From Glaesserella parasuis (GTDB lineage Bacteria > Pseudomonadota > Gammaproteobacteria > Enterobacterales > Pasteurellaceae), in the NCBI RefSeq assembly GCF_002015085.1, contig NZ_MUXW01000005.1, forward strand, positions 1 to 64,000: a stretch of 64,000 bases of DNA. The letters are read 5' to 3'. This document shows positions 24,164-33,182 of the stretch, piece after piece. Position numbers and translations under genes: made by a program. Each line of letters begins with the position of its first letter. Within the stretch, counting starts at the first letter, position 1. The notes under the pieces are model-generated. The model saw nothing but the letters and a program-made list of their open reading frames with translations. It did no database searches and was not told the origin of the DNA.

Positions 24164-26125
24164 TCATTTCATTAAAATATCTGCCAATATTTGTTCTTTT
24201 AATCCACTTTGTCGTTGAATTTCTGCTTTTACTGCTTGTTTCCAAATTTTTTCTTCACTAAACAAGGTAAACTGTTTTTTAGCACGGGTAATCGCCGTAT
24301 AAATCAGTTCTTTTGTTAATACTGGCGAATGAGAAAGTGGCATTACCAATAAAGTATGATCAAATTCAGAACCTTGTGATTTATGCACGGTCATTACATA
24401 GGCGGGTTCATAACTTGGCAAACGACTAAGGGAAATGTCTAAATGTTTTCCATTTTGTTCTGTTTCAAAATATACTCTCAATCTTCCTGCTTCATCTGGA
24501 AGAATTAAGCCAATATCACCACTAAAGATATGAAGTTGAGGGGCATTTTCGGTAATCAAAATTGGCTTGCCAATGTAGCTGTCTCGGCTATGTTTAAAAT
24601 GTAATAAACGTGCTTGTAATAAGGCTTCTGCAATGGTTTGATTTAATCGTTCTACGCCCAATTCACTGACGCGTAAGGCTGACAAAAAGCGTACTTGTTG
24701 GAATGCTTTAAATATCTCACCGATAGACACGGCTTCTGGGGAAAGTACTCGAGCTTTCACTTTGTTCAAGTAATCGGAATATAACTCCACCGCTTTTTCT
24801 ACCACGCTATTTACACAGTGTTGTATCCATTGTGATTTTTCAGGAAAATCCGTGACTTTAGGGTAACACGCTAATGTTAAATCATCATAAGCTCTATTCG
24901 TTAAAATCTGCCACGATTTCACCGCTTGTTGGGTGTTCACTTGTTTAGCTAACTGCCCAATCCCTGAATTTTCGTCAAAACGAAAACTTCGACGAAGATG
25001 ACATAATGAATTACAAATTGCGGGGACATTTTCCACTGTAGGATAAATTTGATGTTCTGTTACCTCAGTTAGATAGTCACTATGCTCATTGCTATAACCA
25101 AATCTGATCAAACTACCCAACTCCCCCATTAAATTTCCAGCTTCTACAGAAGCAAGTTGATCTTTATCCCCAAGCATAATCAAACGGGTATCTGGTTTTA
25201 AGGCATTCAACAGTTTTTCCAGTATGAAGAGATCGATCATTGACGCTTCGTCCACGACTAACAGATCTAAATGCAGTGGATTTTGAGCGTGATGACGAGG
25301 TAGATCACTATGGGGATTAATGCCGATTAACGAATGGATTGTTGAGGCTCTGGTTGGTACTTCTGCTTTCAAACTGTCAGGAATATCAAGGCTAGCGAGA
25401 TTATTTGAAATAGCTTCTTTTAAACGAGCGGCAGCTTTTCCTGTCGGAGCAGCAAGGGCAATCTTAAAAAGCGGTTGGTTCTGTTTTAACTGTTTAAGCT
25501 GTAATGCTGCAAGTAAAATGGCAACTGTTCGGGTTTTGCCTGTACCTGGACCGCCTGAAATCAGACAGAAGCGTTTAGTTAATGCCGTTGCAACAGCAAC
25601 TTTTTGCCAATCCGTGTCAGCTTGTTTTGGAAAAAAGCGTTGTAGAATTTGACGATGAAGATCGATATCTGCTTTTTTTAAATCCAAACTTACCGCGTGT
25701 TGTAAATAGTGTGCTATACGATACTCTGCCTGCCAATAGCGATAAAAATACAGCCGCCCCTGTTGAAATAATAAAGGGGCAACCTGTGTAGGATCTTGGC
25801 TAAAAGCAATATGGTTATGTAGCAACGACTGCCACTTAAGCGGTGAAATTCCCTCAATTTTTTGCAAAATCTCCGTATGAAAATCACTGCTGAAATTCTT
25901 TTTTTGCAAGCCAAAAGGATTGGTTGTTAAATCAGAATTTAAACGAACACAACTATGTCCTTGCATCACATTAAAAGAAACTAATGCACTCAGAAAGATA
26001 GCTAAATTCTGCTGTTGAGCTGTATAGTTATAATCCTGCTGTTTCTGATCAATCATCTTTGCAAATTGATAGTTTAATTCAGAAATCACATTCTCCGTTT
26101 TTAAGGCATAAAGTAGGGATAACAT
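24164..26125 (-). CDS. recD: Exodeoxyribonuclease V alpha subunit
   Basis: The fast 5'-3' helicase of RecBCD, which processes double-strand breaks. About 653 residues, near the family size. Walker A SGGPGTGKTRTVAILL, motif II LLVVDEASMIDL, GDKDQLASVEAGN, and the C-terminal motif VMTVHKSQGSEFDH with YTAITRAKK are all present. I placed the start at 26125 (MLSLLYALKTENVISEL), which matches Haemophilus-type RecD. An upstream ATG at 26179 lies inside the terminator hairpin of hxuC. No recB or recC is nearby. The region upstream carries no clear ribosome-binding site. Confidence 0.92.
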   Translation of the reverse strand: MLSLLYALKTENVISELNYQFAKMIDQKQQDYNYTAQQQNLAIFLSALVSFNVMQGHSCVRLNSDLTTNPFGLQKKNFSSDFHTEILQKIEGISPLKWQSLLHNHIAFSQDPTQVAPLLFQQGRLYFYRYWQAEYRIAHYLQHAVSLDLKKADIDLHRQILQRFFPKQADTDWQKVAVATALTKRFCLISGGPGTGKTRTVAILLAALQLKQLKQNQPLFKIALAAPTGKAAARLKEAISNNLASLDIPDSLKAEVPTRASTIHSLIGINPHSDLPRHHAQNPLHLDLLVVDEASMIDLFILEKLLNALKPDTRLIMLGDKDQLASVEAGNLMGELGSLIRFGYSNEHSDYLTEVTEHQIYPTVENVPAICNSLCHLRRSFRFDENSGIGQLAKQVNTQQAVKSWQILTNRAYDDLTLACYPKVTDFPEKSQWIQHCVNSVVEKAVELYSDYLNKVKARVLSPEAVSIGEIFKAFQQVRFLSALRVSELGVERLNQTIAEALLQARLLHFKHSRDSYIGKPILITENAPQLHIFSGDIGLILPDEAGRLRVYFETEQNGKHLDISLSRLPSYEPAYVMTVHKSQGSEFDHTLLVMPLSHSPVLTKELIYTAITRAKKQFTLFSEEKIWKQAVKAEIQRQSGLKEQILADILMK

Positions 26126-26163
26126 AAGCAAAATTTTGATAGGAATTGATGGAAGCAGTATAT

Positions 26164-26194
26164 AAAAAAATCCACGCATTTGCGTGGATTTTTT
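26164..26194 (-). terminator. Terminator of hxuC, identical to the pykA terminator
   Basis: TCCACGCATTTGCGTGGA (26171-26188) flanked by seven A and six T is a strong hairpin with a T7 tract on the minus strand. Thirty-one bases are identical, in the same orientation, to 33138-33168 at the other end of the hxu module. Confidence 0.9.
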
Positions 26195-26214
26195 AAGACA
26201 ATATTTGTTAAAAA

Positions 26215-28341
26215 TCAGAACTGATAAGAAGCGTTCAATTTAATATTGCGCCCAGCCCCTTCCATTAAGCTAAATGCAGGTTGGAATTTTTTATCAAAGA
26301 CATTCTCGATCATCATATCCAAACGTAAATTACGCCATTCGCCAGAAGGGGTGTAACTTGCTTTTAAATCTGTGAGAGTATAACTTGGATAAGTCATTGC
26401 GTGTGTTTTAGGCACTCGTTTCTGACTTGCATAGTGAGTGATATTCGCTCCAACCATAAATGTTTGAGGCACTATCGCGTAATCAATAGTAAAGCCTAAT
26501 TTATTCGCTGGAATATTGGATAAGGCTTCCTGTGTCTGGCGATTTTTGCCTTTTGTTTGAGCATAATTCAATCCCAATGCTAAACGTTCTTGCTGGTAAG
26601 CGAATTCTAGTTCATACCCTGTTAAGCGAGCATTTTCTACATTTCGATACTGCGAGAGAGATGGAATCATATCTCTTTGTGAAGCTCGGAAAATATCAAG
26701 ATGAATAAAATCTTTGACATCATTTTGGAAATAAGTCGCATTGAATATGAATTTATCTTGATGCACAAAGAGATTATCAAAATGAACTTTCGCCGCAATT
26801 TCTTTATTTTTCGCGGTTTCTGGGCGCAAGTTTGGATTACTTACAAAGGTATTATTAAATGAGCGTCCCATTAAATTTGTACCAAAGTGAGAGCCGCTAA
26901 CAAAACGTTCTTGCATTGATGGCGTACGGAAAGCTTCATTATAACGAGCACTTAGATCTAGCCAATCCGTTGCTTTCCAAGTCGCTGCGATTGATGGAGA
27001 CCAACGACTTGCACTATATTTGGCTTCGTCGCTTTGCGTTTTAAAATGATCATAACGAACGCTTGGCGAAACAATAATGCGTTCATTCCATAATGGAATA
27101 TGTGTTAAAAGATAAAATGCATTGTTTTTAGATTTAGCATCATAATTATTCGGGCGGAATGGTGTTGTGGCATTTTTCTCACGCTGCGTTACTACTCGGT
27201 CTGAAATAAAATCTACACCATAGTTTAGGGCTAACCAATTTAGATCCGTCGAATTGCGTATGCTTAAACCCACAGAGCTGAGTTTTGTTTGATCTTGCAA
27301 ACCGCTTGCAATACGCTGTTCTTTTTCTTTTGTGCTGTTACGATATAGTGTCAATTGGCTATTGATATAATCATTATCTTTAGGGTTAAAGTAGTAGTGT
27401 AGTGCGCTACTTTGGTCTGTGATTTTTTGTTTAGCTCGATAACTTACACTTCCAAGTACTGATGTGAGTCCTTCATAGAAAGCAGACATCTCGGTAGGAG
27501 CAGCATTTAGATTATTTCGGTGCCAGTTTCCAATAAGTTGTATCACATCTTGGTCGGTAAATTCTTCAGCAACTTCATTGTTAGTTGGGGCAATTTGTTC
27601 AAAATGACTTAAACGATGAGAAAGCTCAAGGCGATTTTCATCATTAATTTGCCAACCAAATTTAAAAAGTCCGCCTTTTTGAGTATAGCGACTGTCTACT
27701 AATTTTTTACTGTCTGCTAAACGCAAATCATCAGCGTGGTTATAAAAGCCACTCACTAGTCCATCAAACTTCTCATTTGCAGCAAAGACACTGACATCTG
27801 TTTCAGAGAGAGAATTGGCAGATTGATATCCTTGATGAATTTTTGCTCCAATTTGTTGATTATCTTTTAATAAATCAAGTGCATTTGGTGTTCTGATCGC
27901 AACAATTCCTCCTAATGCACCACTTCCCCATAAAGTACTTGTAGGGCCTTTGATCACTTCTATTTCTTGAGTTAGTGCCATAGGTAAAAAATATGAACCT
28001 CGGTGAGATAAGTCAAAATTTTGGCGAACCCCATCAATCACCTGAACAACACGATTGCCACTTAAGCCTCGAATAATAGGCTTTTGCGCTATTCCTCTTG
28101 AGCCGCCAGCAATGTCCACGTTTGTAATCTGTTTAAGTGCATCTGCCGTACTTATTGGTTGTTGGGTTAATAATTGATTTTTGTTTAAGGTCGCTTTCTG
28201 ACTTGTGTGATTTGTCCAGTGAAATGCGTCTCTACTTGCAATAACAGAGATTTCAGCGAGTTCAGCTGAAACATTGTTATCTGCAAGGGATAAAGTAGGC
28301 AAAGAGAGAAAGAGGGCTGTATAAATTTTTGATAGTCTCAT
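26215..28341 (-). CDS. hxuC: TonB-dependent heme receptor HxuC
   Basis: An outer-membrane receptor that takes up heme, including heme released from hemopexin by HxuA. It has 708 residues. After the signal peptide (cut after SLA), the plug domain shows IPNVDI-type sequence (TNVDIAGGSRGIAQKPIIRG), NRVVQVIDGVRQNFDLSHRGSYFLPM and IKGPTSTLWGSGALGGIVAIRTPNALDLL, which follow H. influenzae HxuC closely. The barrel ends in ...IKLNASYQF with the terminal aromatic. Here it is divergent from hxuBA, with a Fur-like box in the shared 148-base gap. GGAG lies upstream of the start. Confidence 0.92.
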   Translation of the reverse strand: MRLSKIYTALFLSLPTLSLADNNVSAELAEISVIASRDAFHWTNHTSQKATLNKNQLLTQQPISTADALKQITNVDIAGGSRGIAQKPIIRGLSGNRVVQVIDGVRQNFDLSHRGSYFLPMALTQEIEVIKGPTSTLWGSGALGGIVAIRTPNALDLLKDNQQIGAKIHQGYQSANSLSETDVSVFAANEKFDGLVSGFYNHADDLRLADSKKLVDSRYTQKGGLFKFGWQINDENRLELSHRLSHFEQIAPTNNEVAEEFTDQDVIQLIGNWHRNNLNAAPTEMSAFYEGLTSVLGSVSYRAKQKITDQSSALHYYFNPKDNDYINSQLTLYRNSTKEKEQRIASGLQDQTKLSSVGLSIRNSTDLNWLALNYGVDFISDRVVTQREKNATTPFRPNNYDAKSKNNAFYLLTHIPLWNERIIVSPSVRYDHFKTQSDEAKYSASRWSPSIAATWKATDWLDLSARYNEAFRTPSMQERFVSGSHFGTNLMGRSFNNTFVSNPNLRPETAKNKEIAAKVHFDNLFVHQDKFIFNATYFQNDVKDFIHLDIFRASQRDMIPSLSQYRNVENARLTGYELEFAYQQERLALGLNYAQTKGKNRQTQEALSNIPANKLGFTIDYAIVPQTFMVGANITHYASQKRVPKTHAMTYPSYTLTDLKASYTPSGEWRNLRLDMMIENVFDKKFQPAFSLMEGAGRNIKLNASYQF

Positions 28342-28406
28342 TTTAATTGCTCCTTTTAGTTTGAATAATAAATATCCTACAAAAGATATTGTAAATTATC
28401 AATAAT

Positions 28407-28425
28407 GATATTGATAATTCTTATC
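28407..28425. promoter_or_regulatory. Fur box between hxuC and hxuBA
   Basis: GATATTGATAATTCTTATC matches 16 of 19 positions of the classic Fur consensus GATAATGATAATCATTATC. It lies in the divergent promoter region, so Fur should repress both hxuC and hxuBA when iron is plentiful. Confidence 0.8.
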
Positions 28426-28489
28426 ATTTGATTAAAAATAAACGATAAAAAGAGTTTTAACAGATTGTTAATAAAGGAGACCTATCAAA

Positions 28490-30184
28490 ATGAAACATTT
28501 TCATAGAAAAAATGTAATTACTGGAATCATTCTTTCGTGTGTTGCTGGATTTACTTATGCAAATCCAATGCTAGATTCAGGAACATTGAACAAGCAGTTG
28601 GAACAGACACGCCAGATGCAAGCAGCAAAAGTAAAACCCTCTGGTGAGCTGTTCAAAACACCAACACGAGAAGAGAATCTTCCAGCCAACAAAGAAAGTC
28701 TTAAATTCCGTTTAGATTCAGTGAAATTGCTTGAGTTGGACGGAAATGAAATTAAAGATAATCTGACATCTATCACCTCGCCTTATCTTCATCAAGAAAT
28801 TACCTTAGATGACTTAAATCGGTTAGCTCAACAAATTACTAACTATTATCGTGATAATAATTATCTTGTCGCTAAAGCTTTTATTCCACCACAAGAAATT
28901 AATAATGGTGAATTGCAAATTTTCGTGATAAAGGGAGCGCTTGATCAGGTGGTAGTTAGAAATGGAAGCCGTTTAAAAGAAGATTTGGTTATGCGGATGG
29001 TGAATACCACTGTAAAAAGTCATTCATATTTGGTTAAGAATGAGCTAGAAAAGTTGGCTCTATTACTCAATGACATTAAAGGAATTACCTCAGCATTATC
29101 TTTGAAAGCAGGACAAAATACGGGTAAAACAGATCTTACGGTTAATCTTAAAGATAATAAACGTTGGAATGGATATATTTCCATTGATAATCAAGGAAAT
29201 AATAATACTGGAAAATATAGAACAACATTAGGAAATAAAATTTATAACCTAGTTGGGCTTGGCGATGAATTACATTTTGATGTACTTGCTTCTAATACCT
29301 TCGATTTGTATAACCTAAGAGCAGATTATTCTTTTATTATTGATGGATATGGCACAAGAGTTGGCGTAAATTCAAACTATTTAAAATATAAATTAGGTGC
29401 GAATTTTAAAGACCTTAATGCTCAAGGAAGTACTTATAATTTAGGTGGTTATATTACTCACCCTACTATTAGAACTGCAAGTTTAAGATTAGATAGCAAA
29501 TTAGCATTTAATCATCAGAAATTATCAGATGAACAAAAATCTGTTGATTTACAACAAAAACGGAAAGTAAATACGACTAGCATAGGACTGGGTGGTTCTT
29601 GGAATAGTATAAAAGAAGGCGTTACCTATTTTTCTTTCAATACTATTTTTGGGAAAGAAAGCCATTCAACGAATGAGAAAAAACACTATTTATCAGAGAA
29701 TTACCAACCTAAACGTACATTTACGACATTTAATTATTCACTATCTCACGAACAATTTTTACCTAAATCCTTCAGTATTACGTTGGCTGTTAGTGGGCAA
29801 TTAACCGATAAAAATCTAGATAGTGGCAATAAATTCCTATTAGGTGGATTATCAGGAGTAAAAGGATATCAAGCAGGCACTGTTTCTGTTGATGAGGGGC
29901 ATATTATCCAAGCGGAACTAAAACATTACTTACCTGTTTTCTCAAAAAGTATGTTAGTAAGCTCACTCTTTTATGATGAGGGTTTTGGAAAACAATATAA
30001 AAATACCGAGAAATTATCAGAGTCTGTTGAGAATAAAGTCCGTTTAAAAAGCATCGGAGTTGGTTTGAATTTAATTGAACCTAATCATTATTCTATCAAT
30101 TTAGCTTATTCAAAACCTATTGGTAAAAAATATAACAATGTAGATAAAAATCAATTTTGGTTATCTGCAATTAAAACATTTTAA
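28490..30184 (+). CDS. hxuB: Two-partner secretion transporter HxuB
   Basis: The outer-membrane TpsB barrel that secretes HxuA. It has 564 residues. A signal peptide (about 1-25, cut after TYA) and a periplasmic helix lead to POTRA domains (about 70-220: ITLDDLNRLAQQITNYYRDNNYLVAKAFIPPQ is the polypeptide-transport sequence). The barrel follows and ends FWLSAIKTF. The conserved surface loop motif reads LGGLSGVKGYQAG, where most members have VRGY. AAAGGAG stands 8 bases before the start. hxuA follows after 15 bases. Confidence 0.9.
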   Translation: MKHFHRKNVITGIILSCVAGFTYANPMLDSGTLNKQLEQTRQMQAAKVKPSGELFKTPTREENLPANKESLKFRLDSVKLLELDGNEIKDNLTSITSPYLHQEITLDDLNRLAQQITNYYRDNNYLVAKAFIPPQEINNGELQIFVIKGALDQVVVRNGSRLKEDLVMRMVNTTVKSHSYLVKNELEKLALLLNDIKGITSALSLKAGQNTGKTDLTVNLKDNKRWNGYISIDNQGNNNTGKYRTTLGNKIYNLVGLGDELHFDVLASNTFDLYNLRADYSFIIDGYGTRVGVNSNYLKYKLGANFKDLNAQGSTYNLGGYITHPTIRTASLRLDSKLAFNHQKLSDEQKSVDLQQKRKVNTTSIGLGGSWNSIKEGVTYFSFNTIFGKESHSTNEKKHYLSENYQPKRTFTTFNYSLSHEQFLPKSFSITLAVSGQLTDKNLDSGNKFLLGGLSGVKGYQAGTVSVDEGHIIQAELKHYLPVFSKSMLVSSLFYDEGFGKQYKNTEKLSESVENKVRLKSIGVGLNLIEPNHYSINLAYSKPIGKKYNNVDKNQFWLSAIKTF

Positions 30185-30199
30185 TTAAGGAGAACATAA

Positions 30200-33121
30200 A
30201 TGCGTAAACAAACTTTACTTTCCATAGCTATTTCAACGGCACTTAGTACAGCAAATATTTATGCTGCAGATTTACCTCAAAATCATAAAATTACAGACGG
30301 CAATGCACAAATTAACACCTTAAATAAGACAATGACAATTACTCAAGAATCACCCAGAGTGAGTATTGAGTGGGAAAGTTTTGATATTGGAAAACAAAAT
30401 AGTGTTGAATTTAAACAGCCTGATTCAACCGCTATTGCTTATAATCGTGTTATGGGCGGAAATGCAAGTCAAATACAAGGTAAATTGCAAGCAAATGGTC
30501 GTGTGTTTCTTGCTAATCCTAACGGAATTATTATTACGAAAGATGCTCAAGTGAATGTGGGTAGCTTACTTGCTACAACTAAAGATCTTGAAAAAATTAG
30601 CAATAGTAATAATTTCAACTTTACTCCACGCCAAAATCATAAAACCGCTGAAGGAAAAATTATTAATGAGGGTAAAATTGTTGCAAATGGCGAAAATGCG
30701 TTTGTCGCTTTACTTGGAAATGATGTTGAAAATAAGGGAATAATTGAAGCTAAATACTTTAAACAAGAGAAAAAAGTTAAAGGTCGCTATTGTAATAGTA
30801 TTTGGGGAGAAGCAAGTGATTGTCGTGAAAATAATCCTTGGGGATTTAAGTGGATTGATTTTGAACGTGATGAAACCATTGAAAGCCCCGGACAAGTAGT
30901 GTTGGGGGCTGGCGGAAAATTTAGCTTAGAATTAGATACAACATCTATTGATTTAGATCTTGAAGAAAATACAGTAAATAGTATTGTGAAAAATTCAGGT
31001 TCTATTATTACTGAAGATGGTTATATTGAGCTAACTGCTAAGGGAAAAAGTGAGTTAATTAATAACCTTGTTAATAATGATGGATTATTACAGGCTGATA
31101 ATGTTGTAATGTCTCGCTCTGGAAAAATAACCTTATTTTCTGATGATATCCAATTTGGAAAAAATAGTGATATTCAAGCTGAAAGTTTAGAAATAAAAGC
31201 GAAAAAGAATGAAATTAACTTAAATGCTGAAAAAGGCGCAAAACTTACTGTTAAAGATAGCATTGATTTTTCAACTAGTAGTTATTTTGAACCAGCTATA
31301 AAAAAAGTTAATCTGAGTGGCGATTTAATTCGAGAAGATAAAAACTATTATGATGATGGTTCTAAAAAATTAAAGACAAAAGTTAATCTGAAATTAGCCG
31401 ATAATCTTGATATTGGAAATAAAAAAGTAGGTGAGAATTCTTTTGTAAGCAGTAATTTTTTAGGTTCTTTACTTGGTATTTCAGGAGAAGTAAATCTAAA
31501 TGCACATAATTTTGATATTTCAGGTGATATAAATATAGATTCATATAAAGATACTGATTCAGTTTTATTATTAAATACACAATTAAATTATACTAATCCT
31601 AGCTATATTCGTTTTAATAAAGCAAATATAGATACTAAAAATGGGCGTTTATTTATTGCGACAGATTTAATGGATAAAAATTTTGCGGATAAAGGCATTT
31701 CAGATATTCAGATTATAGATAGTAAATTTAATTTCAATAATGGCGCTATTGTATTGGGCAGAAATGGTTTAAGAAGAAATTTAGAAGATTCTAGAACTTG
31801 TATTAATCTTGCCTATTGTTTAGAAGATACTCAAAGATCGCCTTTTAGCGTAAATATTAGTAATTTGCAGCTTGATAAAGTTGATGATTTTGTCATTGTT
31901 GGTGGCTTTAATAATGTTGATATTGATCGTCTTACTCATATAGGAAGAGGTAATTTCTATATTTATGGGGGATATTCCTATAATAAAGAAAAACCAAGCT
32001 ATGACTATGCGATTTTCAATACCAAAGATAGAGCGTTGCGTACAGAAAGAAATCATACTCAAAGACGATGGAAGTTCAATAATAATTTACGTCAATGGAT
32101 TAATAATGAGTTCCTATATGCATTTGATTGGTGGACAGCTACAAATAATAGTTATGACAAAATTAAACAAGAAGTTATTAAAACACCTAAAAGCCATTTA
32201 GAAACGACAATTAATATTCGTAATAGTAATATAAAAACGAATGATGGTTTTATTAATCTTATGGCAAAAAATATTAATTTAACCGACAGCCAATTTAATG
32301 TTACTTTTGATCGAAATATGTCTTTTGAATCTGATTACGATCGTATCCATAAAATTGGGTTAAGTGCAGATAAAACGATTTTAGATCACACATCATTAAA
32401 TATTCAGGGGGCTGAAAAACTGAATGTTTCACCGAGTTCAAAAATGAAAGCGGCAACAATGTATGTTGTTGGGGATTTAGAAGGGCGAAATAGCAGTTCG
32501 ATTAACCTGAAAAGCCATCAAGGTTATACGTTGATGACAGATAAAAATGCAACATTACGCGGTGAAAAATCAAAAAATGATTTAACGATTACTTTGTTAA
32601 ATACTGGACCTAAACCTGCACCTGAAATTGGTATTACAGGCTCTGCTGATAATGATGCGAATGCAGCTAACTTTGCTTTAGCACTAGGTGATGCTACAAA
32701 GACAACGATTGAGAATGCAACGGTTATCGCACTAGCTCCAAATGGCGCTAAAGCCTATTACAGCCATAAAGATATGCCTATCGTGCTAAAAAATACTGAT
32801 TTTACATTTTATGAGCAACCGAGAGAAACAAACTATGGTGATGATGAGTTGGCTGGAGATGGGAATATCAAAAGACTTAATGAGCGTCAATTAAATACGA
32901 TATTAGATAAACTTAACGGACTCAAGCCAACTTATCTATCTCGCGAACAGAGTAATTTAGTTGAAAATAATAAGTCGGGAGTTAAATCTCTACAATCTGA
33001 AGCACTAGAAGATGAGAAGAGTGTTGTTGTCTCTATTTGTGATGAAAACAATAAATGTGAAGATCGAATTATTGGCAATAAACATACCGATGCCAAAGTC
33101 TCAGTAGGCGAAATTCGTTAG
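30200..33121 (+). CDS. hxuA: Heme-hemopexin utilization protein HxuA
   Basis: A secreted TpsA exoprotein that binds hemopexin at the cell surface and frees its heme for HxuC. It has 973 residues (about 930 in H. influenzae). The signal peptide is ~1-23. The TPS domain contains NRVMGGNASQIQGKL and the secretion motif NPNG (106-109, ANPNGIIITKDAQVNVG). A long right-handed beta-helix follows, with repeated short strands and many Asn/Asp. The C-terminus has a short disulfide pair (SICDENNKCED) and ends KVSVGEIR, matching H. influenzae HxuA. The base composition is notably AT-rich compared with the flanking housekeeping genes. Confidence 0.92.
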   Translation: MRKQTLLSIAISTALSTANIYAADLPQNHKITDGNAQINTLNKTMTITQESPRVSIEWESFDIGKQNSVEFKQPDSTAIAYNRVMGGNASQIQGKLQANGRVFLANPNGIIITKDAQVNVGSLLATTKDLEKISNSNNFNFTPRQNHKTAEGKIINEGKIVANGENAFVALLGNDVENKGIIEAKYFKQEKKVKGRYCNSIWGEASDCRENNPWGFKWIDFERDETIESPGQVVLGAGGKFSLELDTTSIDLDLEENTVNSIVKNSGSIITEDGYIELTAKGKSELINNLVNNDGLLQADNVVMSRSGKITLFSDDIQFGKNSDIQAESLEIKAKKNEINLNAEKGAKLTVKDSIDFSTSSYFEPAIKKVNLSGDLIREDKNYYDDGSKKLKTKVNLKLADNLDIGNKKVGENSFVSSNFLGSLLGISGEVNLNAHNFDISGDINIDSYKDTDSVLLLNTQLNYTNPSYIRFNKANIDTKNGRLFIATDLMDKNFADKGISDIQIIDSKFNFNNGAIVLGRNGLRRNLEDSRTCINLAYCLEDTQRSPFSVNISNLQLDKVDDFVIVGGFNNVDIDRLTHIGRGNFYIYGGYSYNKEKPSYDYAIFNTKDRALRTERNHTQRRWKFNNNLRQWINNEFLYAFDWWTATNNSYDKIKQEVIKTPKSHLETTINIRNSNIKTNDGFINLMAKNINLTDSQFNVTFDRNMSFESDYDRIHKIGLSADKTILDHTSLNIQGAEKLNVSPSSKMKAATMYVVGDLEGRNSSSINLKSHQGYTLMTDKNATLRGEKSKNDLTITLLNTGPKPAPEIGITGSADNDANAANFALALGDATKTTIENATVIALAPNGAKAYYSHKDMPIVLKNTDFTFYEQPRETNYGDDELAGDGNIKRLNERQLNTILDKLNGLKPTYLSREQSNLVENNKSGVKSLQSEALEDEKSVVVSICDENNKCEDRIIGNKHTDAKVSVGEIR

Positions 33122-33138
33122 ATTAAATTTGAGAGAAT

Positions 33139-33168
33139 AAAAAAATCCACGCATTTGCGTGGATTTTT
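33139..33168. terminator. Terminator shared by convergent hxuA and pykA
   Basis: The same TCCACGCATTTGCGTGGA hairpin with seven A before and five T after as at 26164-26194. It has a T7 tract for pykA (minus) and T5 for hxuA (plus), so it can end both. Confidence 0.88.
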
Positions 33169-33182
33169 ATCGACTTAGTAGA

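Noticed and set aside
23970..24245. Minus-strand frame between grxD and recD
   Set aside because: It overlaps both genes in another frame, contains no known motif and has no ribosome-binding site.
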